A stretch of 64,000 nt of DNA from the NCBI RefSeq assembly GCF_028291725.1, contig NZ_JAQGNT010000039.1:56665-120664 (forward strand), written 5' to 3'. Position numbers and translations under genes: made by a program. Position 1 is the first letter of the stretch. Every line of letters begins with the position of its first letter. The notes beneath the pieces were generated by a model. That model saw only the letters and a program-made list of their open reading frames with translations, was not told the origin of the DNA and did not search any database. Origin of the DNA: Hydrocarboniphaga sp. GTDB lineage: Bacteria > Pseudomonadota > Gammaproteobacteria > Nevskiales > Nevskiaceae. Of this stretch, positions 38,458 through 49,594 are shown piece after piece.

Positions 38458-39007
38458 ATTGCATCCTCACGTTGCCCAACAGCTGCACGGTTTGCTTGTC
38501 CCAGTCGGCTTTCAGGCCCTTGGCCTGGCCGCTGCGGCTGTCGCTGTCGAAAGTGACGCCGGCATCGGTGTTGATCTGATGGTTCACCGGGTCGACCCAC
38601 AGTTGCGGGGTATTCGCCACCAGCGCCTCGCCATCCGGCCAGGCACCGGTGATATCGACCGGGCCGTCCATCAGGATCCTTTTTTCATGCGCCGGTGCCG
38701 AGCCTTTCGGCGAGGTCAGCCGCCACGGCACCGAGCCGATTTTCGGTACGTTCATTTTCAGCTGCTCGTAGCGCGCGGACTCGTCGTCGAAGTAGTCCGC
38801 GCTCTCCGCCTCGGCGGTGAATTCACGCTGGCCGTTGACGTCGAGCCGCGTCCATTGCACGCCGCGCAGGCTGTAGCGCGGCGCCACCGCGGCATCCGGC
38901 GCGGTGGGCGACTCCGGGTCCAGGCTGCGCGAGCCGAACAGCAGCCAGGCGCCGAGCATCAGCGGCACGGTCAGCCACACCAGATAAGGCTTGATCCGCT
39001 GCATCAT
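38438..39007 (-). CDS. lptC: LPS export system protein LptC
   Basis: LptC is a bitopic inner-membrane protein that passes LPS from LptB2FG to LptA. The protein has 189 residues with one N-terminal membrane segment (YLVWLTVPLMLGAWLLFG), followed by a periplasmic beta-jellyroll domain with the RGVQWTRLDVNGQREFTAEAE strand region. Sequence is variable, as normal for LptC, so context weighs heavily: four-base overlap with kdsC and 20-base overlap with lptA. Confidence 0.92.
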   Translation of the reverse strand: MMQRIKPYLVWLTVPLMLGAWLLFGSRSLDPESPTAPDAAVAPRYSLRGVQWTRLDVNGQREFTAEAESADYFDDESARYEQLKMNVPKIGSVPWRLTSPKGSAPAHEKRILMDGPVDITGAWPDGEALVANTPQLWVDPVNHQINTDAGVTFDSDSRSGQAKGLKADWDKQTVQLLGNVRMQYVPRKR

Positions 39008-39558
39008 CCGGCGGCGTCCATCCGCGCAGCCTCGGCGCCCAGGCCCTGCGCCTCGAGTATCAGATCGGAAGCCTCGCGGATCGCGCCTTCACCGCCGCGG
39101 AAATCGCTGACCCAATGCGCCGCCTGCAAGGCCGAGCGATGCGCGTCGGCGACGCTCATGGCCAGGCCGACGCGGCGCATCAACGGCAGATCGGGTGTGT
39201 CGTCGCCCATGTGCGCGCACTGCTCGTCACTGAGGCCGAGCTGGGTCAGCAAGGCTTCGTAGGCCGGCAGCTTGTCTTCGGTGGCGAGCACGATATGCGG
39301 CACGCCGAGCTGCTCGAGGCGGCGCTGCATCGCCTCGGAAGGGCGGCCGGAAATCACTGCAACTTCGATTCCGGCGCGCAGCAGGTTCTTGATACCCAGG
39401 CCGTCGCGCACGCTGACCGCCTTGATCTCGAAACCGTCGGGGCCGAGATACAACTTGCAGTCGGTCATCACACCGTCGATGTCCAGGAACACGCAGCGGA
39501 TTTTCGCGGCGCGCGCGTGGACCTCCTCGATCATCAGACGAGCCATTGGGTGAGCCAT
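39004..39558 (-). CDS. kdsC: 3-deoxy-D-manno-octulosonate 8-phosphate phosphatase KdsC
   Basis: KdsC removes phosphate from KDO-8-phosphate. I start at the ATG at 39558, overlapping the kdsD stop (TGATG), for 184 residues; an ATG at 39546 is also possible. HAD-family motifs are FLDIDGVMTD (nucleophile aspartate), SGRPS, and GDDTPDLPLM near the end. The length and capless C1-type HAD form match the family. Confidence 0.95.
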   Translation of the reverse strand: MAHPMARLMIEEVHARAAKIRCVFLDIDGVMTDCKLYLGPDGFEIKAVSVRDGLGIKNLLRAGIEVAVISGRPSEAMQRRLEQLGVPHIVLATEDKLPAYEALLTQLGLSDEQCAHMGDDTPDLPLMRRVGLAMSVADAHRSALQAAHWVSDFRGGEGAIREASDLILEAQGLGAEAARMDAAG

Positions 39559-40529
39559 CAGACGACTCCGGCACGCAGCAGATCGTGCATGTGGATCACG
39601 CCGCACAGCCGGTCTTCGGCGTCGACCACCAGCAGCGCGGTGATCTTGTGCTGCTCCATCAGCCGCACCGCTTCGGCGGCGAGCCATTCGGGCCGCGCGC
39701 GATATCCGCCGCGGCGCATCACCTGATCGATCGTCGCCGTGCGCAGATCGACCTGCGCTTCCAGCGAGCGGCGCAGATCGCCGTCGGTGTAGACGCCGAT
39801 GACGTGCTCGTGCTCATCGACGATCGCGGTCATGCCCAAACCCTTGCGCGTCATCTCCAGCAGCGCGACCGTCATCGGCGTGCCCGGCGCGACCTTGGGA
39901 ATGCGCTCGGCCTTCTGCATCACGTCGTCGATTTTCAGCAGCAGCTTGCGTCCAAGCGAACCGCCCGGATGCGACATCGCAAAATCTTCCGGCGTGAAGC
40001 CGCGTGCATCGAGCAGCGCGACGGCCAGCGCGTCACCCATCGCCAGTGTCGCGGTGGTCGAGCTGGTCGGCGCCAGGTTATGCGGGCAGGCTTCCTGCTC
40101 GACCGAGACGTTGATATGCACATCGGCATTGCGCGCCAGCGTCGACGCCGGCTTGCCGGTCATCGCAATCAGCGGCGCGCCCATGCGCTTGATCAGCGGC
40201 AGGATCGTCAGGATCTCGGCGGTCTCGCCGGAATAGCTGAGCGCCAGCACCACGTCCTGGCGCGTGATCATGCCGAGGTCGCCGTGGCTGGCTTCGCCGG
40301 GGTGGACGAAGAACGCGGGCGTGCCGGTGGACGCCAGCGTCGCCGCGATCTTGCCGCCGACGTGGCCGGACTTGCCCATGCCGGTGACGACGACGCGGCC
40401 GCCGCAGGCGAGCATCAGCTCGCAGGCCCGCACGAAATCGCCGTCGATGCGCTGCAGCAGGCCTACCAGGCTGTCGCGCTCGATCTCGAGGACGCGGCGA
40501 CCCATGCTTTGCAGGTTTTCGGGATTCAC
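39558..40529 (-). CDS. kdsD: Arabinose-5-phosphate isomerase KdsD
   Basis: KdsD makes arabinose-5-phosphate from ribulose-5-phosphate, the first KDO step. The protein has 323 residues: a SIS sugar-isomerase domain (GMGKSGHVGGKIAATLASTG near 50; SYSGETAEI near 98; SHPGGSLGRKLL near 195) and two C-terminal CBS domains (MTVALLEMTRKGLGMTAIVDE; VRLMEQHKITALLVVD). It is the first gene of the kds-lpt run. Confidence 0.96.
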   Translation of the reverse strand: MNPENLQSMGRRVLEIERDSLVGLLQRIDGDFVRACELMLACGGRVVVTGMGKSGHVGGKIAATLASTGTPAFFVHPGEASHGDLGMITRQDVVLALSYSGETAEILTILPLIKRMGAPLIAMTGKPASTLARNADVHINVSVEQEACPHNLAPTSSTTATLAMGDALAVALLDARGFTPEDFAMSHPGGSLGRKLLLKIDDVMQKAERIPKVAPGTPMTVALLEMTRKGLGMTAIVDEHEHVIGVYTDGDLRRSLEAQVDLRTATIDQVMRRGGYRARPEWLAAEAVRLMEQHKITALLVVDAEDRLCGVIHMHDLLRAGVV

Positions 40530-40563
40530 GACAGACGGTGGGACTCTTTTGGGGTCACGCAGT

Positions 40564-42045
40564 TTACGCGCTTACGCCGGCGCGGTCGTGAACCTGGCGG
40601 CCGGGACCGCCGCTGCGGCCCCGCTTGATCCGCTCGAAAGCTTGCAGCGCGCGGCTGCGCGACTCACCCAGATCGACGCTCGGCGCCGGGTAGTCGATCT
40701 TCAGCTGCGCCAGCACCGAGGGCTCGGCCAGCCAGGGCGCGTGCAGCAGGCTCGCAGGCAGGGCCGCGATCTCCGGCACCCAGTGGCGCAGGTAGCGGCC
40801 TTCCGGGTCGAACTTCTGGCTCTGCGTGACCGGGTTGAAGATGCGGAAATAAGGCGCCGCATCGGCACCGCTGCCGGCGACCCACTGCCAGCCCAGCGTA
40901 TTGGCGGGCAGGTCGGCATCGACCAGCGTGTCCCAGAACCAGGCCGCGCCCTCCTGCCAGGGAATCAGCAGGTTCTTGGACAGGAAGCTGGCGACGATCA
41001 TGCGCACGCGGTTGTGCATCCATCCGGTCGTCCACAGCTGGCGCATACCGGCGTCGACGATCGGCACACCGGTCCGGCCCTGCTGCCAGCGGCGCAGGTC
41101 TTCGGCGTATTCGCGCGGCTTGCGCCAGGCAAAAGCCGAGAAGCGCGGGTCCATCGGCTCGCTCGGCGTCCGCGGATAGTGGTACAGCACGTGGTGAGCG
41201 AACTCCCGCCACAGGATTTCGCGCTCATAGGTTTCGGCACCGCCTGCGACGCCCGGGCCATGATTCTCGGCGAGTTCGCGCTGCACGCGCGCCAGCAACT
41301 GCACCGGCCCGATCTCGCCGAAATGCAGGTGCGGCGACAGCCGCGAGGTCAGCAGCTGGTCGGGCCGATCGCGCCCGGCGCTGTAGTCCTGCAGCGCCTC
41401 GTCGCAGAAGCGCGTCAGCCGCTGCTGCGCGCCCGCCTCGCCCGGCTTCCAGGTCTTGGCTATTCCGGCGTCCCATCCAATCTTCGGCAGCAGGCCCAGC
41501 GAGGCGATCGTCAGACTCTCGGCCGCGACGCCCGGAATTCTGCGCGGCGCCGGCAGCGGCGAACGCGGAGTCCCCCTCGCCCGCAGCTTCCGCGAGAACG
41601 GTGTGTAGACGCGGTACGGACCACCGGTCTGGGTTTCGATCTCCCAGGGCTCGGCCAGCAGGGCGCCGTTGAACGTGCGGACCTCCAGCCCGGCGTCGAT
41701 CAGGCCGTCGCAGATCCTGCGATCCGCCTGATACTGGGCCGGCTCATACAGCCGGTTCCAGAACGCAGCTTCGGCTCCGAACTGTTTCGCCAGCTCGCTC
41801 AAGACCCGGGCCGGCTCGCCGCGGCGGATCACCAGCGCGGCGCGGTGTCGCTGCAGATCGGCCGCGAACGCGGTCAGCGAATAATGCAGCCACCAGCGAC
41901 TGGCGGCTCCGGGCTCGGTGCCCGGCGCCTCAAAGGAATCGATATAAACCGGCACGATGCGCTCGGCATGGCTCAGGGCATGATGCAGCGCCGGATTGTC
42001 GGCCAGCCGCAGGTCGCGCCGGAGCCACAGCAACGCCGTCTTCAT
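40564..42045 (-). CDS. phrB: Deoxyribodipyrimidine photo-lyase (cryptochrome/photolyase family)
   Basis: Photolyase repairs UV-induced pyrimidine dimers with light, using FAD and an antenna pigment. I start at the ATG at 42045 (MKTALLWLRRDLRLADNPAL), for 493 residues. The N-terminal alpha/beta antenna domain is followed by the helical FAD domain, where WLREFAHH-like (LWREFAHHVLYHYPR), VDAGMRQLWTTGWMHNRVRM, and DLPANTLGWQWVAGSGAD are hallmark parts and hold tryptophans of the electron-transfer chain. It is of the CPD photolyase class I type by these motifs. Confidence 0.94.
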   Translation of the reverse strand: MKTALLWLRRDLRLADNPALHHALSHAERIVPVYIDSFEAPGTEPGAASRWWLHYSLTAFAADLQRHRAALVIRRGEPARVLSELAKQFGAEAAFWNRLYEPAQYQADRRICDGLIDAGLEVRTFNGALLAEPWEIETQTGGPYRVYTPFSRKLRARGTPRSPLPAPRRIPGVAAESLTIASLGLLPKIGWDAGIAKTWKPGEAGAQQRLTRFCDEALQDYSAGRDRPDQLLTSRLSPHLHFGEIGPVQLLARVQRELAENHGPGVAGGAETYEREILWREFAHHVLYHYPRTPSEPMDPRFSAFAWRKPREYAEDLRRWQQGRTGVPIVDAGMRQLWTTGWMHNRVRMIVASFLSKNLLIPWQEGAAWFWDTLVDADLPANTLGWQWVAGSGADAAPYFRIFNPVTQSQKFDPEGRYLRHWVPEIAALPASLLHAPWLAEPSVLAQLKIDYPAPSVDLGESRSRALQAFERIKRGRSGGPGRQVHDRAGVSA

Positions 42046-42094
42046 CGCGTGTCCGCTCTTATCCCTGAATCGGGCCCCCACCCTAGCGCCTCGG

Positions 42095-42100
42095 TATAAT
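42095..42100 (+). promoter_or_regulatory. Perfect -10 hexamer before the ABC-2 exporter genes
   Basis: TATAAT ends ten bases before the ATG at 42110, so a transcript from it would have almost no leader. No good -35 hexamer lies at the expected distance. No Shine-Dalgarno sequence precedes the ATG, which also fits a leaderless or near-leaderless start. Confidence 0.5.
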
Positions 42101-42109
42101 CGCGGCCAA

Positions 42110-43020
<911 letters not shown>

Positions 43021-43024
<4 letters not shown>

Positions 43025-43788
43025 GCCCCGATCAGATCGGCTTTCTGACGCTGCTGAAAAAAGAAGTCATGCGCTTCTGGTCGGTGCTCGCGCAGACCGT
43101 GACCGCGCCGGTGATCACCGCGCTGCTCTACCTGCTGGTATTCGCGCAGGCCTTGTCGGGCCGCGCCTCGGCCTACGAGGGCGTCAGCTACACCGAATTC
43201 CTGGTGCCCGGCCTGATCATGATGACGGTGATGCAGAACGCCTTCGCCAACACCTCGTCGAGCCTGATCCAGTCGAAGATAATGGGCAACCTGGTGTTCC
43301 TGCAGATGGCGCCGCTGGGGCCCTGGGAATGGTTCGGCGCCTACGTGCTGGCGGCGCTGGTGCGCAGCCTGCTGGTGGCGGTCACGATGTTCGTGGCGAC
43401 GCTGTTCTTCGTGCCGCTGGCGATCCATGCGCCACTGGCACTGCTGGCGATGTTCGTGCTGTCGGCCGGCTGCCTGGCGGTGATCGGCCTGATCGCCGGC
43501 ATCGTCTCGCAGAAGTTCGATCACATCGCCGCGTTCACCAATTTCTTCATCAATCCGCTGGCCTTCCTGTCGGGCGTGTTCTACTCGGTGCACGCGCTGC
43601 CGAAGTTCTGGTACATGGTCTCGCACCTGAACCCGTTCTTCTACATGATCGACGGCTTCCGCTACGGCTTCTTCGGCCGCGGCGACGTGTCGATCTGGCT
43701 CAGCCTCGCCTGGACCGGCGGCTTCTTCGTGACCGCGTCCGCGGTGTGCTTGTGGATGCTGATCACCGGCTACAAGATGAAGCGGTAG
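43021..43788 (+). CDS. ABC-2 type transporter permease (YadH-like)
   Basis: The protein has 255 residues and opens at a GTG overlapping the ATPase stop. Six membrane segments are seen, and the ABC-2 signature region is LAFLSGVFYSVHALPKFWYMVSHLNPFFYMIDGFRYGFFG. It is the membrane partner of the preceding ATPase. The substrate cannot be read from sequence. Confidence 0.93.
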
Positions 43789-43808
43789 CGCTTGTTTTTT
43801 GCTTGTCT

Positions 43809-43961
43809 CCTTCCCCCGCTTGCGGGGGAAGGCCGGGATGGGGGCGAGAAGTCACAGCGTCGCTGAGTCGTCCGCCCCCACCCGCGGTTGGCCCAGTGTG
43901 GAGAGTGACGTTGTGTCACTCTCCACTAAGCCAAACGCCCTCCCCCGCACGCGGGGGAGGG
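43809..43961. repeat. Cluster of three hairpins in the gap before ibaG-murA
   Basis: Three perfect or near-perfect hairpins stand in a row: CCTTCCCCCGC / GCGGGGGAAGG at 43809-43832; GTGGAGAGTGAC / GTCACTCTCCAC at 43898-43926 with a five-base loop; and CCCTCCCCCGC / GCGGGGGAGGG at 43938-43961. The outer two share the CCCCCGC..GCGGGGG core, which makes them candidates for one repeat unit with inverted ends. They fill the 196-base gap between the permease and ibaG. Termination of the first transcript is likely. Confidence 0.8.
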
Positions 43962-43984
43962 AACTTAACAATGGGTATTCCTGT

Positions 43985-44203
43985 ATGACCAAAACCGAAA
44001 TCCAGCAGCTCATCGAAGCCGGCCTGCCCGGCGCTACCGTTCGAGTATTCGGCGACGACGGCCAGCATTTCGAGGCCGAAGTGATCTGCGCCGAGTTCGC
44101 CGGCAAGCTGCCGCTGGCCCAGCACCGCATGGTCTACGCCACGCTCGGCGACAAGATGGGCCGCGACATCCACGCCCTGCAGCTGCGCACGCGCGCCGCC
44201 TGA
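43985..44203 (+). CDS. ibaG: BolA/IbaG family protein
   Basis: The protein has 72 residues. The BolA-like core ATVRVFGDDGQHFEAEVICAEFAGKLPLAQHRMVYATLGDKMG carries the conserved C/H residues used for Fe-S ligand sharing with monothiol glutaredoxins. In E. coli the same gene (yrbA/ibaG) also precedes murA and is acid-inducible. The gap to murA is 12 bases, so the two are probably co-transcribed. Exact role here is by analogy. Confidence 0.92.
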   Translation: MTKTEIQQLIEAGLPGATVRVFGDDGQHFEAEVICAEFAGKLPLAQHRMVYATLGDKMGRDIHALQLRTRAA

Positions 44204-45481
<1,278 letters not shown>

Positions 45482-45530
45482 AAAAGTGCAGTTGAAGGGA
45501 TAGACTGGCCGCATGGCCACCGGAGAACCG

Positions 45531-46109
45531 ATGAGCGCTCTGCCCCGCCCAGAATTGCGTTACACCTACGCCGACTATCGGACCTGGCCAGACGAAGTCC
45601 GCGGCGAGCTGATCGATGGCGTTTTCTACGACATGAGCCCGGCGCCCGCATTGCGCCATCAAAGCGTCGCAGGGGCGATCTTTTCCCAGTGGCATCGGGC
45701 CTTGCGCGGTAAACCTTGCCGGCCATACATCGCCCCCGTCGACGTTCTGTTGCCGCGCGCCGGCCAGCACGACGACCAGACCGGCGACGTAGTGCAACCC
45801 GATATCTTCATCGTCTGCGACAAGAGCAAACTCGACGGCCGCTTCGTCCGCGGAACGCCGGACGTAGTTGTCGAAGTGCTATCGACAAGCACCGCCCGCA
45901 AGGACCAGACGCGCAAGCTCGCACTCTACGAATCCTCCGGTGTCCGGGAATATTGGCTGCTGCACCCAGAGGACCGGGTTCTGACCATCTACACCCAGGA
46001 CAGCGAAGCGCACTACGGCCGCCCACAGGTGCTGGCCGCAGAAGGCATCGTACAGCTGCTGACGATGCAGGATCTGTCGGTGGACTTCGAAGAGGTGTTC
46101 GCGGAATGA
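45531..46109 (+). CDS. Uma2 family (DUF820) PD-(D/E)XK nuclease-like protein
   Basis: I choose the ATG at 45531, which has CGGAG five bases upstream, for 192 residues; an ATG at 45513 is also in frame. The fold is seen from ELIDGVFYDM (E), VQPDIFIVC (D at about 93), and PDVVVEVLSTSTARKD..K (E-x-L and K) through to EYWLLHPEDRVLTIY. Uma2 proteins are widespread in cyanobacteria and are thought to be endonucleases; their biology is poorly known. The stop overlaps the ATG of the following NYN gene (ATGA), so the two are translationally coupled. Confidence 0.85.
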   Translation: MSALPRPELRYTYADYRTWPDEVRGELIDGVFYDMSPAPALRHQSVAGAIFSQWHRALRGKPCRPYIAPVDVLLPRAGQHDDQTGDVVQPDIFIVCDKSKLDGRFVRGTPDVVVEVLSTSTARKDQTRKLALYESSGVREYWLLHPEDRVLTIYTQDSEAHYGRPQVLAAEGIVQLLTMQDLSVDFEEVFAE

Positions 46110-46873
46110 GCGAGGCACAATCGCGGCTCGCGGTACTGATCGACGCCGACAACACCACGCCGGCGATCGCCGCGGCGCTGCTGGCGGAAATCGCGAAATA
46201 CGGCGTCGCCAGCGTCAAGCGCATCTACGGCGACTGGACCCAGCCGAATCTGAAGGGCTGGAAAGACGTGCTGGTGACGCTGGCGATCCAGCCGATCCAG
46301 CAGTTCGGATACACCACCGGCAAGAACGCGACCGACAGCGCACTGATTATCGACGCGATGGATCTGCTGTACACCAATCGCTTCGACGGCTTCTGCCTGG
46401 TGTCCAGCGACAGCGATTTCACCCGGCTGGCGTCGCGGCTGCGCGAGTCGGGGCTGTCGGTATTTGGTTTCGGCGAGCGCAAGACGCCGACTTCGCTGGT
46501 GTCGGCCTGCGATCGCTTCATCTATCTCGACGTGCTGCGCGAACCCGCGGCACCCGAGAGCGCCGAAGTCGGTTCGGCCCCCAGAGCCAAACCATCCGCC
46601 GCGCTGAAGACCGATAAAAAACTGATCGCGCTGTTCCGTGACGGCATCGAGGCGATCGCCGACGACGAGGGCTGGGCCGCGCTCGGCGGCGTCGGCCAGA
46701 TCATCGGCAAGCAGGCCGCCGATTTTGATCCGCGTAACTATGGCTACAGGAAGCTCAGCGATCTGGCGGCCGCGATCGACGTGTTCGAAGTCGAGCAGCG
46801 CCGGCATGAGGACGGGCGCAGCAAGGGCGTCTACATCCGCGCCCGGCGCGGCGGCGGCTCCAAAAAAAGCTGA
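46106..46873 (+). CDS. NYN/PIN (LabA-like) RNase with C-terminal OST-HTH/LOTUS domain
   Basis: The protein has 255 residues. The NYN domain spans about 1-145: LAVLIDADNTTP with acidic residues at the start, KNATDSALIIDAMDLLY, and CLVSSDSDFTRLASRLRESG, the usual metal-binding aspartates. A linker with many A/K follows, and residues about 165-245 form an OST-HTH/LOTUS winged-helix (LFRDGIEAIADDEGWAALGGVGQIIGKQAADFDPRNYGYRKLSDL). Such proteins are putative RNA-binding ribonucleases. Four-base overlap with the Uma2 gene. Confidence 0.9.
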   Translation: MSEAQSRLAVLIDADNTTPAIAAALLAEIAKYGVASVKRIYGDWTQPNLKGWKDVLVTLAIQPIQQFGYTTGKNATDSALIIDAMDLLYTNRFDGFCLVSSDSDFTRLASRLRESGLSVFGFGERKTPTSLVSACDRFIYLDVLREPAAPESAEVGSAPRAKPSAALKTDKKLIALFRDGIEAIADDEGWAALGGVGQIIGKQAADFDPRNYGYRKLSDLAAAIDVFEVEQRRHEDGRSKGVYIRARRGGGSKKS

Positions 46874-46903
46874 GACGGATTACCGCTGCAGGAGCGAGCA
46901 GCT

Positions 46904-47194
46904 CTACTTCTTGGATGCGCTGCGCTTGGCCGAAGGACCCCGGTTCGGTGACCGGCCCTGCTTCGTCGCCACCGCACGCCGCGCCGAATCCTTGCGCGCA
47001 GCTTCCTTGGCGGTCTTCTTCGTCGATTTACCCGAACCCGACTTCTCGTCGCCGCCGGTCTGTTTATTGATGGTGGCCCAGGCGCGGGCTTGCGCTTCCT
47101 TCTTCGGCGTGCCGCGCGCCTCGTAGCTGTCTTCGATGTGCTCGGCCTTGCGTTTCTGGGCGGCCGTATAGGCCGATTTGTCTCCTCTGGGCAT
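46904..47194 (-). CDS. Small basic protein, 'plasmid stabilization' family
   Basis: The protein has 96 residues from the ATG at 47194 (MPRGDKSAYTAAQKRKAEHIEDSY). The N-terminal 50 residues match a small family often annotated as plasmid stabilisation protein, with the pattern YEARGTPKKEAQARAWATINKQTGG. The rest is a lysine/arginine/serine-rich disordered tail (KKTAKEAARKDSARRA), suggestive of nucleic-acid binding. The chromosomal place and lack of a partner toxin argue against a real plasmid addiction role. A longer frame to 47326 is not supported. Confidence 0.75.
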   Translation of the reverse strand: MPRGDKSAYTAAQKRKAEHIEDSYEARGTPKKEAQARAWATINKQTGGDEKSGSGKSTKKTAKEAARKDSARRAVATKQGRSPNRGPSAKRSASKK

Positions 47195-47352
47195 GACGGA
47201 CTCCTGTGCTTGCAAGCGAAGTCCCAGTGTGGACGCGGATGCTGACTCTCGACTGAAATCCAAGCCGCCCCTACAATCACGCTCACCAACCGACATCGCG
47301 TCCTCGTCCGGCAGGCAACACCTCATCCCTGCCCACCACGAAGGATCTCGCG

Positions 47353-49530
47353 ATGCCTGCCGCAGCTCTGCGTCACCCCCTCAGCCCTCCCGTTTTTTTC
47401 TGCCGTACGCTGCTGGTTCTGTGCATTTCCTGCAGCGCCCAGGCCCAGGACCAGAGCCCGGCCGACAAGGCCGTCGTCCTCGACACAGTGACCGTCACTG
47501 AAGCCGCCGACAAGGCCTACACCGTCGACGGCAGCGCCTCGGCCACCAAGCTGCCGCTGAGTCTGCGCGACACGCCGCAGTCGGTCACCGTCGTCACGCG
47601 CCAGCGCATGGACGACCAGAACCTGCAGTCGATGCGCGACGTGCTCGACAACACCACCGGCGTCTATTCCTACGCCTACGACAGCGAGCGCGTGGTGTTC
47701 ACCTCGCGCGGTTTCATCATCGACAACACGCTGTACGACGGCGTGCCGGTCGCGCCTGGACTCAATGCCGGCTCCACCGACGCCACGCTGGACACCGCGC
47801 TGTATGAGCGCATCGAAATCGTGCGCGGCGCTACCGGCCTGATGACCGGCGCCGGCAATCCCTCGGCCGCGGTGAACCTGGTGCGCAAGCATGCCGACAG
47901 CGAGATCTTCATCGGCTCGGCCTCGCTGAGCTACGGCTCCTGGGACGATTTTCGCAGCACCGCCGACATCAGCACGCCGCTGAGCAGCGACGGCAAGATC
48001 CGCGCACGCGTCGTCGGCGTTTATCAGAACCGCGATTCGTACATGGATCTGTACAAAAACGAAAAGCAGGTGTTCTATGGCATCGTCGACGCCGACCTGT
48101 CGCCGAACACGCGGCTCAGCGTCGGCTACGACTACCAGCAGACCTTGCCGCAAGGCAACACCTGGGGCTCGTTCCCGCTGTTCTTCAGCGACGGCACTCG
48201 CACCGACTGGCCGCGCTCGGTGACCACGGCCACCGACTGGAGCTACTGGAACAATAAAACACAGACCGCGTTCGCCGAACTCAATCACCAGTTCGGCAAC
48301 GGCTGGTCGCTGCGCTCGACCGTGTCGAGGCGTGCAACCGACGGCAACGCGAACCTGTTCTACGTCTTCGGTTTTCCGGACAAGCAAACCGGTGAAGGGC
48401 TGTATCCGTATGCGTATCGCAGCGACGATCACGGCCGCCAGAATTCGGTTGACGCGTATCTGAGCGGGCCGTTCGAGCTGTTCGGCCGCAAGCACGAACT
48501 GGTGGTCGGCGGCATGGGGTCCTGGCTGCACGTGGATTCCTACGAGTACCAGCCCGGCGACCTGGCCGATGTCGGCAACTTCTACGAATGGGACGGCTCG
48601 TATCCCGAGCCCGAGTTCGCAAGCGAAGGCGACTACATCGCGCGCGTCCGTACCCGTCAGAGCGCCGCGTACACCGCGCTGCGGCTGTCGCTGGCCGACC
48701 CGCTGAAGCTGATCGCCGGTGCGCGCTACAGCACGTGGAAAAGCAGCGACTACTACGTCTACGATGGCCCCGATGCGGCCGAGCAGGATTACAGACGCGT
48801 CACGCCCTACGCCGGTCTGATCTACGATCTGAACAAGACCTATTCGGCCTTCGCCAGCTATACCAAGATCTTCAATCCGCAGAAGTACCAGAGGCAGGAT
48901 GGCAGCTACCTCGATCCTCTGGACGGATACAGCACCGAAATCGGCATCAAGGGCGAACACTTCGGCGGCCGACTGAACACCGCGCTGACCCTGTTCGATA
49001 CGCGCCAGGACAATGTCGCGGTGACCGACTTCGGCGAAGACGTCAACGACGATCCAATGCGCCAGGCCTATCTCGAAGCCGACGGCACGCGCACGCGCGG
49101 CTTCGAGCTCGAAGCCAACGGCGAAGTGCTGAAGGACTGGAACCTGTCACTGGGCTGGTCGCACTACACGATGCAGGATACCGACGGCGCGACCGTGAAA
49201 GGCTACATCCCGCGCACGATGGTACGCGCGTTCACCACCTGGACTTTGCCCGGCGCGCTGCACGAGCTGAGCATCGGCGGCGGCCTCAACTGGCAGTCGG
49301 ACAATTACGTGACCGTGGAAAGTTCGCTGGCCGGCGACACCGCGCAAGTCAAGCAGGGCTCGTTCATCCAGGCCAGCCTGATGGCGCGGTACCAGATCAC
49401 GCCGCATCTGTCGGCACAGCTCAACGGCAACAACCTGCTCGACAAGAAGTACTACGTGGTCGACGAGTACGGGAATCTGTACTACGGCGAGCCGGCCAGT
49501 GCGATGGCGACGCTGCGTTACGACTTCTGA
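47353..49530 (+). CDS. TonB-dependent siderophore receptor (FpvA/FhuE-like)
   Basis: The protein has 725 residues. AAGGA eight bases before the ATG supports the start. A signal peptide ends near SCSAQAQ. A TonB-box-like VVLDTVTVTE is at about 40-49. The plug domain shows LPLSLRDTPQSVTVVTRQRMDDQ and the ERIEIVRGATGLMTGAGNPSAAVNLVRK motif typical of siderophore receptors. The barrel ends with ASAMATLRYDF, with a terminal aromatic residue. No Fur box is evident upstream. The ligand is unknown: a ferric siderophore is the family expectation. Confidence 0.92.
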   Translation: MPAAALRHPLSPPVFFCRTLLVLCISCSAQAQDQSPADKAVVLDTVTVTEAADKAYTVDGSASATKLPLSLRDTPQSVTVVTRQRMDDQNLQSMRDVLDNTTGVYSYAYDSERVVFTSRGFIIDNTLYDGVPVAPGLNAGSTDATLDTALYERIEIVRGATGLMTGAGNPSAAVNLVRKHADSEIFIGSASLSYGSWDDFRSTADISTPLSSDGKIRARVVGVYQNRDSYMDLYKNEKQVFYGIVDADLSPNTRLSVGYDYQQTLPQGNTWGSFPLFFSDGTRTDWPRSVTTATDWSYWNNKTQTAFAELNHQFGNGWSLRSTVSRRATDGNANLFYVFGFPDKQTGEGLYPYAYRSDDHGRQNSVDAYLSGPFELFGRKHELVVGGMGSWLHVDSYEYQPGDLADVGNFYEWDGSYPEPEFASEGDYIARVRTRQSAAYTALRLSLADPLKLIAGARYSTWKSSDYYVYDGPDAAEQDYRRVTPYAGLIYDLNKTYSAFASYTKIFNPQKYQRQDGSYLDPLDGYSTEIGIKGEHFGGRLNTALTLFDTRQDNVAVTDFGEDVNDDPMRQAYLEADGTRTRGFELEANGEVLKDWNLSLGWSHYTMQDTDGATVKGYIPRTMVRAFTTWTLPGALHELSIGGGLNWQSDNYVTVESSLAGDTAQVKQGSFIQASLMARYQITPHLSAQLNGNNLLDKKYYVVDEYGNLYYGEPASAMATLRYDF

Positions 49531-49546
49531 GCGTGGCCGGGAAAAC

Positions 49547-49563
49547 CCCGGGTTTCACCCGGG
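49547..49563. repeat. Palindromic repeat, family E copy 2 (partial)
   Basis: The core CCGGGTTTCACCCGGG is shared with the element at 1255-1290, here with a six-base stem and five-base loop, 16 bases past the TonB receptor stop. It could terminate that transcript, together with the family A repeat that follows. Confidence 0.6.
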
Positions 49564-49594
49564 TTCGACACGCGCAATTTACGAGGCGAGCCGT

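Noticed and set aside
46904..47194. Toxin-antitoxin or plasmid addiction module
   Set aside because: The family name 'plasmid stabilization' is a legacy label; no partner toxin or antitoxin lies beside it.
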